Notes: generated by a model from the letters alone, not told the origin. A stretch of 9,818 nt of DNA from an uncultured Granulosicoccus sp. (GCA_938016235.1 CALLPU010000010.1:1-9818), one strand, 5' to 3'; counted from the first letter of the stretch, positions 1 to 7,396 are shown. Translations and numbers: made by a program.

Positions 1-1016
1 GTTCTGGAGAACTCGGGTAATTCATCCAGGAACAGCACGCCATTATGCGCCAGTGAGATCTCTCCAGGCATGGGGTTCGCACCTCCTCCCACCAATGCAA
101 TACCCGACGCTGTATGGTGCGGCGCTCGAAAAGGTCTGATGCCCCAGGTGGCATGATCAAAGCCGGTGTGACTGATAGACAACACTGACGCGGTTTCCAT
201 CGCCTCAGCCTCCAGCATGGGAGGCTGAATGGTAGGCAGGCAACTGGCGAGCATGGACTTGCCGGTTCCGGGCGGGCCCACCATGAGCAAATTGTGTGAA
301 CCCGCCGCTGCTACTTCCAGTGCTCGCCGTGCTGTGTGCTGGCCAAATACATCCGCCATATCAATAGCGGGTATGTCCTGAGAAGCATTCCGTGCGCTCG
401 CCACGGATGCGCTCAAGTTTGAGTAAGTATCCGGCGCTTTCCTGAATCCACCGACCGTAACGTCTCTGCCAGCCCGCCGATCCAATCTCTCCAGCGGGAT
501 CTTCTTGCGCTGTTTAAGCTCTTCAACAGCCTGTTTCAAATTACCGGCACCGTGCACACGTGTACGGGAACTGCGTAACGCCTCTTGTGTATTCGACTGC
601 GGGATATACAGAGCCTGCCTGGAACCGGCAAATGCGTAAGCGGTAGGCAAAATGCCACTGACAGAGCGCAGCATACCCGTCAGCCCCAGTTCTCCCAGCA
701 CAATCAAATCATTCAGAGCACCTTCCGGGAGCTGCCCATTGGCAAGCAAGATGCCCAGCGCAATCGGGAAATCAAACCGACCACCCCGCTTCGGTAGATC
801 AGCCGGGGCAAGATTCACAATAATCTTGGACTGCGGATACGTCAGACCTACATGATGGATGGCAGCCTTGACGCGATCCTTACTTTCCCTGACCGCGGAT
901 TCAGGCAAACCGACTATGGAGGTTCCCGGCAATCCACCGCCCAGATGCACTTCCACCGTAACCGGCAGCGCCTGCACACCCGACAGTGTGCAGGAATGCA
1001 CTGTGGCAAACGACAT
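1..1016 (-). CDS. comM: ComM/YifB family Mg-chelatase-like AAA+ ATPase (partial; C-terminus beyond left edge)
   Basis: The frame is open from an ATG at 1016 to the window edge, giving about 338 residues of a family that is usually about 500. The start is set by a good Shine-Dalgarno (GGAGG, about 5 nt upstream). The N-terminus (MSFATVHSCTLSGVQA, then GLPGTSIVGLPESAVRES) is the typical ChlI/Lon-like domain of the family, spanning roughly residues 1-170. Walker A GPPGTGKS falls near residues 246-253, APHHTAS near 300, and the Walker B stretch LFLDELPEFSR at the very end of the visible part. The sensor and C-terminal domains are not visible. In naturally competent species, ComM is a hexameric helicase that promotes branch migration when transformed DNA recombines; it is also widely kept in non-competent bacteria. 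It is the last gene of the minus-strand series and follows the TRAP permease after 244 bp, so it may have its own promoter. Family assignment is very secure. Confidence 0.95.
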   Translation of the reverse strand, partial: MSFATVHSCTLSGVQALPVTVEVHLGGGLPGTSIVGLPESAVRESKDRVKAAIHHVGLTYPQSKIIVNLAPADLPKRGGRFDFPIALGILLANGQLPEGALNDLIVLGELGLTGMLRSVSGILPTAYAFAGSRQALYIPQSNTQEALRSSRTRVHGAGNLKQAVEELKQRKKIPLERLDRRAGRDVTVGGFRKAPDTYSNLSASVASARNASQDIPAIDMADVFGQHTARRALEVAAAGSHNLLMVGPPGTGKSMLASCLPTIQPPMLEAEAMETASVLSISHTGFDHATWGIRPFRAPHHTASGIALVGGGANPMPGEISLAHNGVLFLDELPEFSR

Positions 1017-1142
1017 GGGAACCTCCGTGTTCCTTGGGAATAGTTAAATGGCGACTTTATCAGCGGCATAGCGCTATCAAAACGAGAATCTACCAATCTA
1101 CTGGTTTCCTACCCAGCTATGACAATAACGCGAGCATTGGGC

Positions 1143-1216
1143 GCACGGTCAGAACACAACCACATCAGATGTGCCAAGTACAACGTCAGACAGTGAGTCT
1201 GAAAACCGAACCGTGC
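1143..1216 (-). repeat. Inverted repeats in the permease-comM spacer (possible branched RNA or weak terminator)
   Basis: Three inverted repeats are nested or side by side in this spacer. The outer arms GCACGGT (1143-1149) and ACCGTGC (1210-1216) can pair. Inside lies a 13-bp palindrome, CACATC-A-GATGTG (1161-1173), and a 6-bp stem with a 5-nt loop, TCAGAC-AGTGA-GTCTGA (1186-1202). No run of T follows on the minus strand, so this is not a canonical terminator. It could be a leader structure for comM mRNA, a Rho-dependent end for the permease transcript, or an operator. The function is inference only. Confidence 0.3.
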
Positions 1217-1260
1217 CTGACCATCCTGTCCTTTAACGCTCTAAAACCTGATTCGATCAA

Positions 1261-3438
1261 TCAGCCATGAACCACTTCAGGCCGATTACCACGCGTGGTA
1301 TACCAAAGCACAAACACAACCAGTACAGCACCGACTACGTTGTAAGACCACACCAGCGGGTAGAAACAACCGGCCATACCCAGCAACAGCAGCGGATAAT
1401 GCCAGATCGCGACCGGCCCTTCTGCGTAGCGTTGTATCAACACGTTGAATGCGTAGATGCCAAACAGCGCGAACACACCGATACGCAATAGATCGGGCAA
1501 CGGCGCGCCTATCATGGGCGTGTACGCGAACATCAATGGCACGATGTACAGGCCCTTGGCTATCTTCCACGCCTCAACACCCGTAGCCATCGGCTTGGAA
1601 CCGGCAATGCCTGCAGCGGTAAACGCTGCCAGGCAAACCGGCGGTGTGACGTTACTGTCCTGACTCAACCAGAACACAATCAGGTGTGCGGTCAACAGAT
1701 AGGATGTCATCTGCACAGGGTCTACCAGCATGGGTCGCAGAGCGACGGCGATGTCAAACGGAATGGTGCTCAAGAGCTCCTGAGCTTCCGCTGCACTGAC
1801 ACCGGCCATGACTCTTGCAGGTAACTCGGGATCAATCAGCATGAACATGGCGCTGACACCCGGATCGGTAATACCCGCCACCAGCTGTTCAACAATGACA
1901 CTGTCGGCCAGCATACCGGCCAGGGCTGGCGCCGACAGAATTGACAACACGATATAGGCAGCTGTTACCGGTAATCCCATCCCCAGTACCAGCGAGGCAA
2001 TCGCCACCAGCACCAGCGCAATCAGTAAAGACCCTTGAGACCACTGCGCAATCATGAGAGCAAACGTATTGGCGAGCCCCGAGGTGGTTACCGCGTTGTT
2101 GATCAAGCCAACAGCAACCAGCAAGATAGCCGTCATGACCGAGGTATTCACACCCAGCGCTAACGCTCTCACGATGTTTTTGGGGCCCATCTTGTTGGGC
2201 GTAACCCAGCTGACCACAATCAGAGTGGCAATGGCAGTCGCTGCGGCATAGCTCGGTGTTTTACCGGTTACCAGCATGAACGTCATGAGCGAGAGCGGCA
2301 GCACGAAATTCAACAAACCAGCGAGCATCTTGCCGCGGTCTATGGCCGTGACTTGTTCTGTGCCTATATGGTATTTCATCGCCTCAATGCGAACGATGAA
2401 CGCAACAGACAGGAAGTACAGCAACGCAGGCACCACCGACACAGCCACAATCGTGCTGTAGGGAATGCCGGTGTAACTGGCCATCACGAAGGCACCTGCC
2501 CCCATGATGGGCGGCATCAGTTGCCCACCGGTGGATGAGGCAGCTTCTACTCCTGCGGCAAACTGCCCTCTAAACCCATTGGACTTCATCAACGGGATGG
2601 TGATCACCCCGGTGGATGCTGTATTCGCTATTGCAGAGCCGGAGATCGTACCCGTCAGCGACGAGGAAATAACCGCAACAAACGCCGCCCCACCTCTGAA
2701 CCTGCCAGCCACCACTTTGGAAATTTCGATGACGAACTCAGACGCTCCAGACACCACGAGAAAGGCGCCAAAGATCATGAACAGCGTAATGTTGGAGGAA
2801 GAAATCGTGGCGATGATGCCGAACATGCCCTCATCGTTGTAGAGAGAGCGGAACAGCACATCATCGAGTGGCAGGCTTGCAGTACGGAAAGCTCCCGGCA
2901 TCAACTTGCCCAGAAACAGGATATAGGCCAAAGCCGATATCACCAGTATGGGAATAATCCAGCCCGTAAGCCTGCGAGTGAGTTCTATAACGCCAATAAT
3001 GACAATAAAGCCTGCCAACCAGTCCAGTGGTCCGAACTGCCACGGCAGACCGGTTTCAGCCAGCGTGCGTTGATAGATACCGTTCTCGGCCTGAGCTATC
3101 CATAACGCGGAGGCTGCAATGGCAACACCAAAAAAACCATTGGCAATGACAGACAGGCGTGACTGGCGCCCTCGATCAACCGTGCGGGTTGTGATAGCAG
3201 CCAGAAATGCAAACCCTGCAAAATGTATGGCGTTCTGCCATAAACCCGGCTCATTCAGGAACACATTGGTTGCCACATGCCAAATGGCAAATGCGGCGAT
3301 CAACGCAACACTCAGGGCCCAGGGCCAGGGATGAGTGACAGCATGATCAAGCGAATACAGGCGCGATTTCCTCAGCGCAAGATCAGACATCTCTGCAGCG
3401 TTTTCAGCAGCTGGTTGCTGTGCGGGAATATTCATCAT
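1261..3438 (-). CDS. TRAP transporter fused permease (DctQ-DctM, 4TM/12TM type)
   Basis: This is an inner-membrane TRAP permease in which the small DctQ-like and large DctM-like subunits are one chain, as usual for transporters that use TAXI-type binding proteins. Transport is secondary, driven by an ion gradient. The polypeptide is about 725 residues and very hydrophobic. Residues about 40-190 form the DctQ-like part. The DctM part starts near 200 and carries family stretches: ISGSAIANTASTG (near 268-280), EAASSTGGQLMPPIMGAGAF (near 301-320), LGMGLPVTAAYIV in the second half, and SNVTPPVCLAAFTAAGIAG towards the end. The start is uncertain: ATGs lie at 3438 and 3435 and a GTG at 3447, and none has a clear Shine-Dalgarno. 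I chose 3438. A perfect 10-bp palindrome, GCACCGGTGC (3448-3457), lies just upstream of these starts. The gene follows the TAXI protein gene on the same strand after a long structured spacer, so the two should form one transporter. Substrate unknown. Confidence 0.93.
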   Translation of the reverse strand: MMNIPAQQPAAENAAEMSDLALRKSRLYSLDHAVTHPWPWALSVALIAAFAIWHVATNVFLNEPGLWQNAIHFAGFAFLAAITTRTVDRGRQSRLSVIANGFFGVAIAASALWIAQAENGIYQRTLAETGLPWQFGPLDWLAGFIVIIGVIELTRRLTGWIIPILVISALAYILFLGKLMPGAFRTASLPLDDVLFRSLYNDEGMFGIIATISSSNITLFMIFGAFLVVSGASEFVIEISKVVAGRFRGGAAFVAVISSSLTGTISGSAIANTASTGVITIPLMKSNGFRGQFAAGVEAASSTGGQLMPPIMGAGAFVMASYTGIPYSTIVAVSVVPALLYFLSVAFIVRIEAMKYHIGTEQVTAIDRGKMLAGLLNFVLPLSLMTFMLVTGKTPSYAAATAIATLIVVSWVTPNKMGPKNIVRALALGVNTSVMTAILLVAVGLINNAVTTSGLANTFALMIAQWSQGSLLIALVLVAIASLVLGMGLPVTAAYIVLSILSAPALAGMLADSVIVEQLVAGITDPGVSAMFMLIDPELPARVMAGVSAAEAQELLSTIPFDIAVALRPMLVDPVQMTSYLLTAHLIVFWLSQDSNVTPPVCLAAFTAAGIAGSKPMATGVEAWKIAKGLYIVPLMFAYTPMIGAPLPDLLRIGVFALFGIYAFNVLIQRYAEGPVAIWHYPLLLLGMAGCFYPLVWSYNVVGAVLVVFVLWYTTRGNRPEVVHG

Positions 3439-3492
3439 GTGTGGCACGCACCGGTGCTGTCAAAGCGGGATCAGGCCGGGGCTACCGGCGAA

Positions 3493-3615
3493 CCCGGGCT
3501 CTTTCCATCTATCGTACTGGCGTAAACTCGGCGATCAGGTCTATCACGACCCAGACACATCGTGTGTACTCAGAGTTTGACGTCAGTGATCAACAGAGCG
3601 ATCAAAGAGCCCGGG
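3493..3615 (-). repeat. 12-bp perfect inverted repeat with nested smaller stems in the TAXI-permease spacer
   Basis: The arm CCCGGGCTCTTT (3493-3504) is the exact reverse complement of AAAGAGCCCGGG (3604-3615), with 99 nt between them. Nested inside are AAACTC (3524-3529) with GAGTTT (3573-3578), and within those ACACA-TCG-TGTGT (3555-3567). All can form together as one long interrupted hairpin in the mRNA. It starts about 18 nt after the binding-protein stop codon. Stems in this position often protect the upstream message, so that more binding protein than permease is made. There is no T-run, so it is not a simple terminator. The sequence is certain; the role is inference. Confidence 0.55.
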
Positions 3616-3632
3616 GGAACGCAACTGGAACG

Positions 3633-4640
3633 TTACTGCGCCATCAAGCGCTCAGGTATTTCCAGGCCCACTTCCTTGTAGTAGCGAGCAGCACCGGGGT
3701 GTAACGCTACGGGTAAACCCGCCATTGCCGCTTCAATATTCATGGCCTTGGTAGCCGGGTGAATGGCCTGCAGGAACGGAAGGTTTTCATAAATTGTCTT
3801 GGTCAGCAAATACACATGGTTTTCATCGACGTCGGCGTTGACGGCCAGAAAGTTAGGCTGCGCAATCGTGGTAACCGCTTCACTCTGACCGGGGTAAGTA
3901 CCCGCTTCGATGGTGTACGGCGTCCACAAGTTACGACCACCATCCATCTTCGCCGCTTCTTCATCGGTAACAGACAACAATTTGAACTTGCCTTCATTGG
4001 TAGACATCAATTTGGTGACGGCACTGGTTGGAGGACCAGAAGGAATACCCGCTCCCACAGCCTGGCCGTTAGCCATGGCATCAACCGACGGGCCGTAGCC
4101 TGCATAAACAAACTCGAAATCCGTGGCAAAATCCAGCCCCAGCCCAGTCAGCAACACTTCGTTGGAACCCAGCGTACCGGAGTTCTCTTTACCCATTGCG
4201 ACGGTCATGCCTTTGGCCGCCATCATGTCGCTGACGGTGCCATCCTTAACGAGGTCATTGGACAGGATGAACTGCTCGACGTTCTGCCACAGCATGGACA
4301 CAGACCGCATGTTCTCCTGAGGCTCGGAAACTGGCCCGGTACCTGTCGCTGCGTAGGATCCATACAGGCCTTGCAGTATGGCAAATTGCGCCGTACCCGC
4401 TGCCAGTGCCTGGACGTTTGCGCCAGAGCCTGCCGAGTTCACAGCGGTTAAGCTGAATTTTTCCTTGGGCAGTAGCTTGACCTTGGACAGCGTGGCAATC
4501 GCTGTGCCCACTGGATGGTAGGTGCCACCGGTGGAGGCGGTGTTGAGCACGTAGTCGTTGTCTTGTGCATGAGCCACTGGCAGGCTGACGCTGACGGCGG
4601 CCACAGCAGCCAGGGCTGTGGTTCTGAACATTCGTTTCAT
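3633..4640 (-). CDS. TAXI family TRAP transporter solute-binding protein
   Basis: This is a periplasmic substrate-binding protein of the TAXI class (TRAP-associated extracytoplasmic immunogenic protein). It captures the solute and delivers it to the fused permease encoded just downstream. The mature N-terminus has the family signature NTASTGGTYHPVG, followed by NSAGSGANVQALAAGTAQFAI, a conserved stretch of the fold. A Sec signal peptide is clear: basic MKRMFR, a hydrophobic core, and a likely cleavage site after AHA (residue 25). The chosen start at 4640 gives 335 residues and has a good Shine-Dalgarno (GAGGA, about 8 nt upstream). A GTG 30 bases further upstream (4670) lacks one and would bury the signal peptide. 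Known TAXI proteins bind small carboxylates such as glutamate or related compounds, but the ligand here cannot be read from the sequence. The adjacent kinase and regulator probably control this gene. Confidence 0.93.
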   Translation of the reverse strand: MKRMFRTTALAAVAAVSVSLPVAHAQDNDYVLNTASTGGTYHPVGTAIATLSKVKLLPKEKFSLTAVNSAGSGANVQALAAGTAQFAILQGLYGSYAATGTGPVSEPQENMRSVSMLWQNVEQFILSNDLVKDGTVSDMMAAKGMTVAMGKENSGTLGSNEVLLTGLGLDFATDFEFVYAGYGPSVDAMANGQAVGAGIPSGPPTSAVTKLMSTNEGKFKLLSVTDEEAAKMDGGRNLWTPYTIEAGTYPGQSEAVTTIAQPNFLAVNADVDENHVYLLTKTIYENLPFLQAIHPATKAMNIEAAMAGLPVALHPGAARYYKEVGLEIPERLMAQ

Positions 4641-4700
4641 TCGGTAATCCTCAAAGTGGTGTTGGAGCACTGTCGGCTCGTAGCGCTAGTCTCCAACCTG

Positions 4701-4720
4701 CAGCGCAATTATGCAACCGC
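4701..4720 (-). promoter_or_regulatory. Candidate promoter for the TAXI-TRAP operon
   Basis: Read on the minus strand, GCGGTTGCATAATTGCGCTG can be taken in two ways. It has GG, ten bases, then GC, with a perfect TTGC at the -12 position, which is the spacing of a sigma54 promoter, although the -24 box lacks CAC. Alternatively, CATAAT is a good sigma70 -10 box, but no clear -35 lies 17 bases upstream. Either way, transcription would start about 50 nt before the TAXI start codon. The adjacent regulator has no AAA+ domain and so could not itself activate a sigma54 promoter. Confidence 0.3.
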
Positions 4721-4752
4721 TCGCAACTGCTTGTTCTTTATTGCTATTTCAA

Positions 4753-4772
4753 AGGGCGGAGGCATCCACCCT
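4753..4772 (-). terminator. Candidate hairpin terminator or attenuator after the response regulator
   Basis: On the minus strand, AGGGTGGA-TGCC-TCCGCCCT forms an 8-bp stem (one G-U pair) with a 4-nt loop, followed by only TT before GAAA. The short T-run makes it a weak intrinsic terminator. It lies about 190 nt after the regulator stop and upstream of the candidate TAXI promoter, where an end to the kinase-regulator transcript would be expected. Confidence 0.35.
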
Positions 4773-4816
4773 CTTCCTGCGCACACGAAACTGGCGAAAT
4801 TCTGCTCAAACACGAC

Positions 4817-4828
4817 AGGCAGCTGCCT
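4817..4828. promoter_or_regulatory. 12-bp perfect palindrome, candidate operator upstream of the TAXI gene
   Basis: AGGCAGCTGCCT is its own reverse complement. It lies about 100 bp upstream of the candidate TAXI promoter and 138 bp after the regulator's stop codon. A dimeric Fis-type HTH regulator would bind a symmetric site, so it is a candidate target of the adjacent regulator. The sequence is plain; the function is inference. Confidence 0.3.
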
Positions 4829-4964
4829 CATGGCCGTTCACCGCACGCACGTCTTGAAGCACGCCACTGCTCGCCTTATTCCAGAATCAGTTAGCTGCCC
4901 GACACTGCAGGGCAACCCCGACTCAGGCAGAACTGTACAGACGCTCTCAGCTGATCAGTCCATA

Positions 4965-5573
4965 TCAATCATGCGTATGCCGATGGATTCCCAGGCGCCG
5001 CATCTTGTCGTTCAAGGTGCGACGATTGATTTTCAACGCCGCTATCACTCGCCCCACATGCCCGTCGTGCGTGGCCAGGCTCTGTTCAATGAGCAACTTC
5101 TCATAGGCGAGTACACGCTGACGAAACGGTACGCTGTCATCACCCGTCGAGGCAATAAGGCTTTGCGGACTGATCGTGCCCTGGTAGCGATCCCGAAGCA
5201 CTTGCATGGTTGTCAACAGCACCTGGGGCTCAACCGGTTTTTCCAGAAAATCCACCGCTCCCAAGCGCATCGCAGCCACCACATCAGCAACCGTTGCAAA
5301 GCCTGAGAAAAATACAATCGGCAACAGGGGTTTGAGTAGGCGCGCCTGCGCCGCAAATTCCAGCCCGCTGTTATCCGGCATTCTGAGATCGGTGACGATG
5401 GCATCAACAGGTTCTGATTCAAGCCGCGCCAATGCTGCGGTCATGGAGTCTGCCAGTACAACCTGAATATCATGCAAACGCAGAAACCGGGCATTGGCTC
5501 CCAGCACATCAAGATCGTCATCTACCAGCAACAGTGTGAACGCCGCTGACTCCAGCTCTGGAGAATCACTCAT
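4965..5573 (-). CDS. Response regulator: receiver plus Fis-type HTH, DctD-like but without AAA+ domain
   Basis: This is a 202-residue cytoplasmic DNA-binding regulator. Residues about 12-122 are a receiver domain: acidic pocket VDDD (17-20), phospho-acceptor Asp62 in VTDLRMPD, Ser90 in the switch position and Lys112 in EKPVEP. After a linker, residues about 156-197 form a Fis-type helix-turn-helix with RRTLNDKMRRLGI, very like the C-terminus of DctD or NtrC regulators. The central sigma54-activating ATPase of those regulators is absent (no Walker A, no GAFTGA), so the protein cannot work as a classical enhancer-binding protein. In domain order it resembles the short RegA/PrrA/ActR type. It follows the kinase gene after 38 bp, with a weak GGTGA ribosome binding site, so the two are almost certainly partners. 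The likely target is the adjacent TAXI-TRAP operon. No frameshift or remnant of a lost ATPase domain is visible. Confidence 0.92.
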   Translation of the reverse strand: MSDSPELESAAFTLLLVDDDLDVLGANARFLRLHDIQVVLADSMTAALARLESEPVDAIVTDLRMPDNSGLEFAAQARLLKPLLPIVFFSGFATVADVVAAMRLGAVDFLEKPVEPQVLLTTMQVLRDRYQGTISPQSLIASTGDDSVPFRQRVLAYEKLLIEQSLATHDGHVGRVIAALKINRRTLNDKMRRLGIHRHTHD

Positions 5574-5611
5574 GGATCACCGGAAAAAATGAACAAGACA
5601 AGACTCTGTTT

Positions 5612-7390
5612 TCACTGTTCAACCACTCTGCTGTTCGCGGGCAAGGTCAGCGTAAAACAACTGCCAACCGGACAGGGCCTGTAACTCAGTTCACCACCAT
5701 GATCCACAGCGATCTGTCGCGCAATCGTTAAGCCCAGGCCCAGGCCATCGTGCTGTTTGCGTGTGCTGGAAAACGGCTCGAACAACGATTCAGCAGCCAG
5801 CTCGGAAACCCCTTCGCCATTATCCAGCACCGACAGGCTGACGACATCGCCCGCCAACACCGTGTCAACATTCCCCTCTCTTATCTCTTGCTGATTCTGT
5901 ATCTGCAATGACACAACGACCGATGGCGCGTTGGTGTTCAGCACCGCGTCAAACGCGTTGTAGAGAAGATTCAACAAGGCTTGCTGAATCAGAACCTCAT
6001 CGCCCATGACAGAAAAATCACCCTGGGCGATCTGCACCGCAAGGTATTGCGACGCCGCAGGTCTTTCACGCTTGACGGTGCCATGTACATCAATAACCAC
6101 CTTCTCGATGTCGATAAGCTGAAATCGGGAATCCTGTTTCCTGGCAAGACTGCGAAGGCTGCTGATCACCCGTCCGATGCGCTTGGTGGTTCTGTCACTG
6201 TCCACCACAATCTGGCTGATCTCTGCCTGATCCGCGCCGGGGCGTTCAATCATGGTTCGCAAAGACGCCAGGTTGAGCCGTAAACTGGCCAGCGGTTGAT
6301 TGATTTCATGATTGATGGCGGCTGACATTCGCCCCAGCATCGCAAAGTTTGATTCAGAAATCAGTCGCTGTTGTGCCTGCTCGAGTTGCCGTGTGCGAAT
6401 CACCACCTGCTCTTCAAGCTCCTGCGAGTTGCGTTGTTCAGATCGAACCAGTCGCCGCTGCTGTTGGTACAAACGCATCATCAACAACGCGATCAATCCC
6501 GCTGACGCTAGCGAGGCGCAAAGCACGCGCGCACTGCGGGTAATTTCTGCTTCGGACACCAGGCTGATAAGCTGCCAGGGTTCTGCTGCCAGAGGTTGTG
6601 CGAAGAGGAGAAACACGTCTTCTCCGTCATCGCTCCGGATCACGCGCCGCTGGCTATCCGCCCCTACCCGTTGCAACAACCCTGGTTGCAGCTCATAGCG
6701 TCGTTCCGCGGCCAGTTGCCGGATTTGCCCCTCGCTCAACGGCGCTGTGGGTGTGTGCAGCAGATCCTGACGGGTGGACAGAATCACACCGCCGAACTCG
6801 TCGCTGACCAACGACTCATACGGGAGTTGCGACCAGGCGTCCACCAGGATATCCAGGGCGATCTTTGCCACAACAACCCCGACAACCTGGTCATCCAGTC
6901 GCACGGGCTCTGCAATAAAATAGCCCGGTATTCCGGTTGTCGCACCGACGGCAAAAAACGTGGCGCTCAAACCTTGCACGGCTTGTTTGAAGTATGGACG
7001 AAACGAATAGCTGACACCCACGAAGCTGACGGAGTCCGCCCAATTGCTGGACGCTACCGTTAACCCGTTTACATCGAGCAAAAACGCAAAATCCAATCCG
7101 CTGTCACGCTGGGTCCGCGCCAGCCGGCGATTCGCCGCCAGCAGTGACAGGTTGCCGGGTGCCGCGAGTGCCGAGCGTATTTCCACATCTTCGGACAACA
7201 GCTTGGGAATGTACGAAAACTGATTCAGCTGTCTGTCCAGTTCCGTTAATTGAACACGCTGAAGACGCTGCTGGTTTTTCTGCACGTCTGCCAGAGTGTA
7301 GGCAAGCGACAGTTTCCACAGCACCGCCAGAGCCAGCAATATCAGCAGCGCATAGCCTGCGAGGCGGTGTCGCCTGAACACCGCAATCAA
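5612..7390 (-). CDS. DctB-like membrane sensor histidine kinase
   Basis: About 592 residues with DctB architecture. TM1 is near 10-31. A periplasmic PDC/Cache sensor follows, about 35-285, with the DctB-type motifs SYSFRPYF (127-134), FFAVGATTG (145-153) and GYFIAEPVR (156-164). TM2 is near 289-307, then a coiled coil to about 345. The HisKA domain has phospho-acceptor His361 in NHEINQPLASLRLNL. The ATPase domain has the N box around LLNLLYNAFDA (473-483), DNGEGV (523-528), FEPFSSTR (537-544) and GLGLGL (549-554), so the kinase looks intact. It should autophosphorylate on ligand binding and pass phosphate to the regulator encoded 38 bp downstream. By homology the ligand is probably a small carboxylate, perhaps the TAXI substrate. 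The start is uncertain: TTG at 7390 or GTG at 7381, neither with a Shine-Dalgarno; both keep TM1. The frame is the same as ubiK, whose stop lies two codons upstream, so translation is probably coupled. Confidence 0.93.
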   Translation of the reverse strand: MIAVFRRHRLAGYALLILLALAVLWKLSLAYTLADVQKNQQRLQRVQLTELDRQLNQFSYIPKLLSEDVEIRSALAAPGNLSLLAANRRLARTQRDSGLDFAFLLDVNGLTVASSNWADSVSFVGVSYSFRPYFKQAVQGLSATFFAVGATTGIPGYFIAEPVRLDDQVVGVVVAKIALDILVDAWSQLPYESLVSDEFGGVILSTRQDLLHTPTAPLSEGQIRQLAAERRYELQPGLLQRVGADSQRRVIRSDDGEDVFLLFAQPLAAEPWQLISLVSEAEITRSARVLCASLASAGLIALLMMRLYQQQRRLVRSEQRNSQELEEQVVIRTRQLEQAQQRLISESNFAMLGRMSAAINHEINQPLASLRLNLASLRTMIERPGADQAEISQIVVDSDRTTKRIGRVISSLRSLARKQDSRFQLIDIEKVVIDVHGTVKRERPAASQYLAVQIAQGDFSVMGDEVLIQQALLNLLYNAFDAVLNTNAPSVVVSLQIQNQQEIREGNVDTVLAGDVVSLSVLDNGEGVSELAAESLFEPFSSTRKQHDGLGLGLTIARQIAVDHGGELSYRPCPVGSCFTLTLPANSRVVEQ

Positions 7391-7396
7391 CGCGCG

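Larger units (their letters stand above)
4641..4964. other. 324-bp intergenic region between response regulator and TAXI gene
   Basis: No credible gene lies here. A plus-strand frame crossing it continues antisense through both flanking genes and is a shadow. On the minus strand the region holds, in transcription order, a 12-bp palindrome (4817-4828), a GC-rich hairpin (4753-4772), a possible promoter (4701-4720) and the TAXI ribosome binding site. This layout suggests that the regulator transcript ends here and that the transporter has its own controlled promoter. Confidence 0.6.

Noticed and set aside
585..1047. Several short plus-strand frames
   Set aside because: They are antisense to comM, whose minus-strand frame is intact and strongly conserved but leaves the window without a stop.
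3759..4451. Plus-strand open frame of 230 codons
   Set aside because: It lies wholly antisense to the TAXI binding-protein gene, and its composition (many His, Gln, Arg) fits a shadow frame.
4641..4670. Ten-residue N-terminal extension of the TAXI protein from a GTG at 4670
   Set aside because: There is no ribosome binding site there, and the extension would displace a clear signal peptide; the ATG at 4640 has a good one.
4515..5306. Plus-strand open frame of 263 codons
   Set aside because: It runs antisense through the response regulator C-terminus, the intergenic gap and the TAXI N-terminus. Its translation is low-complexity, rich in His, Cys and Arg, with no recognisable domain, whereas the minus-strand proteins are clear family members.
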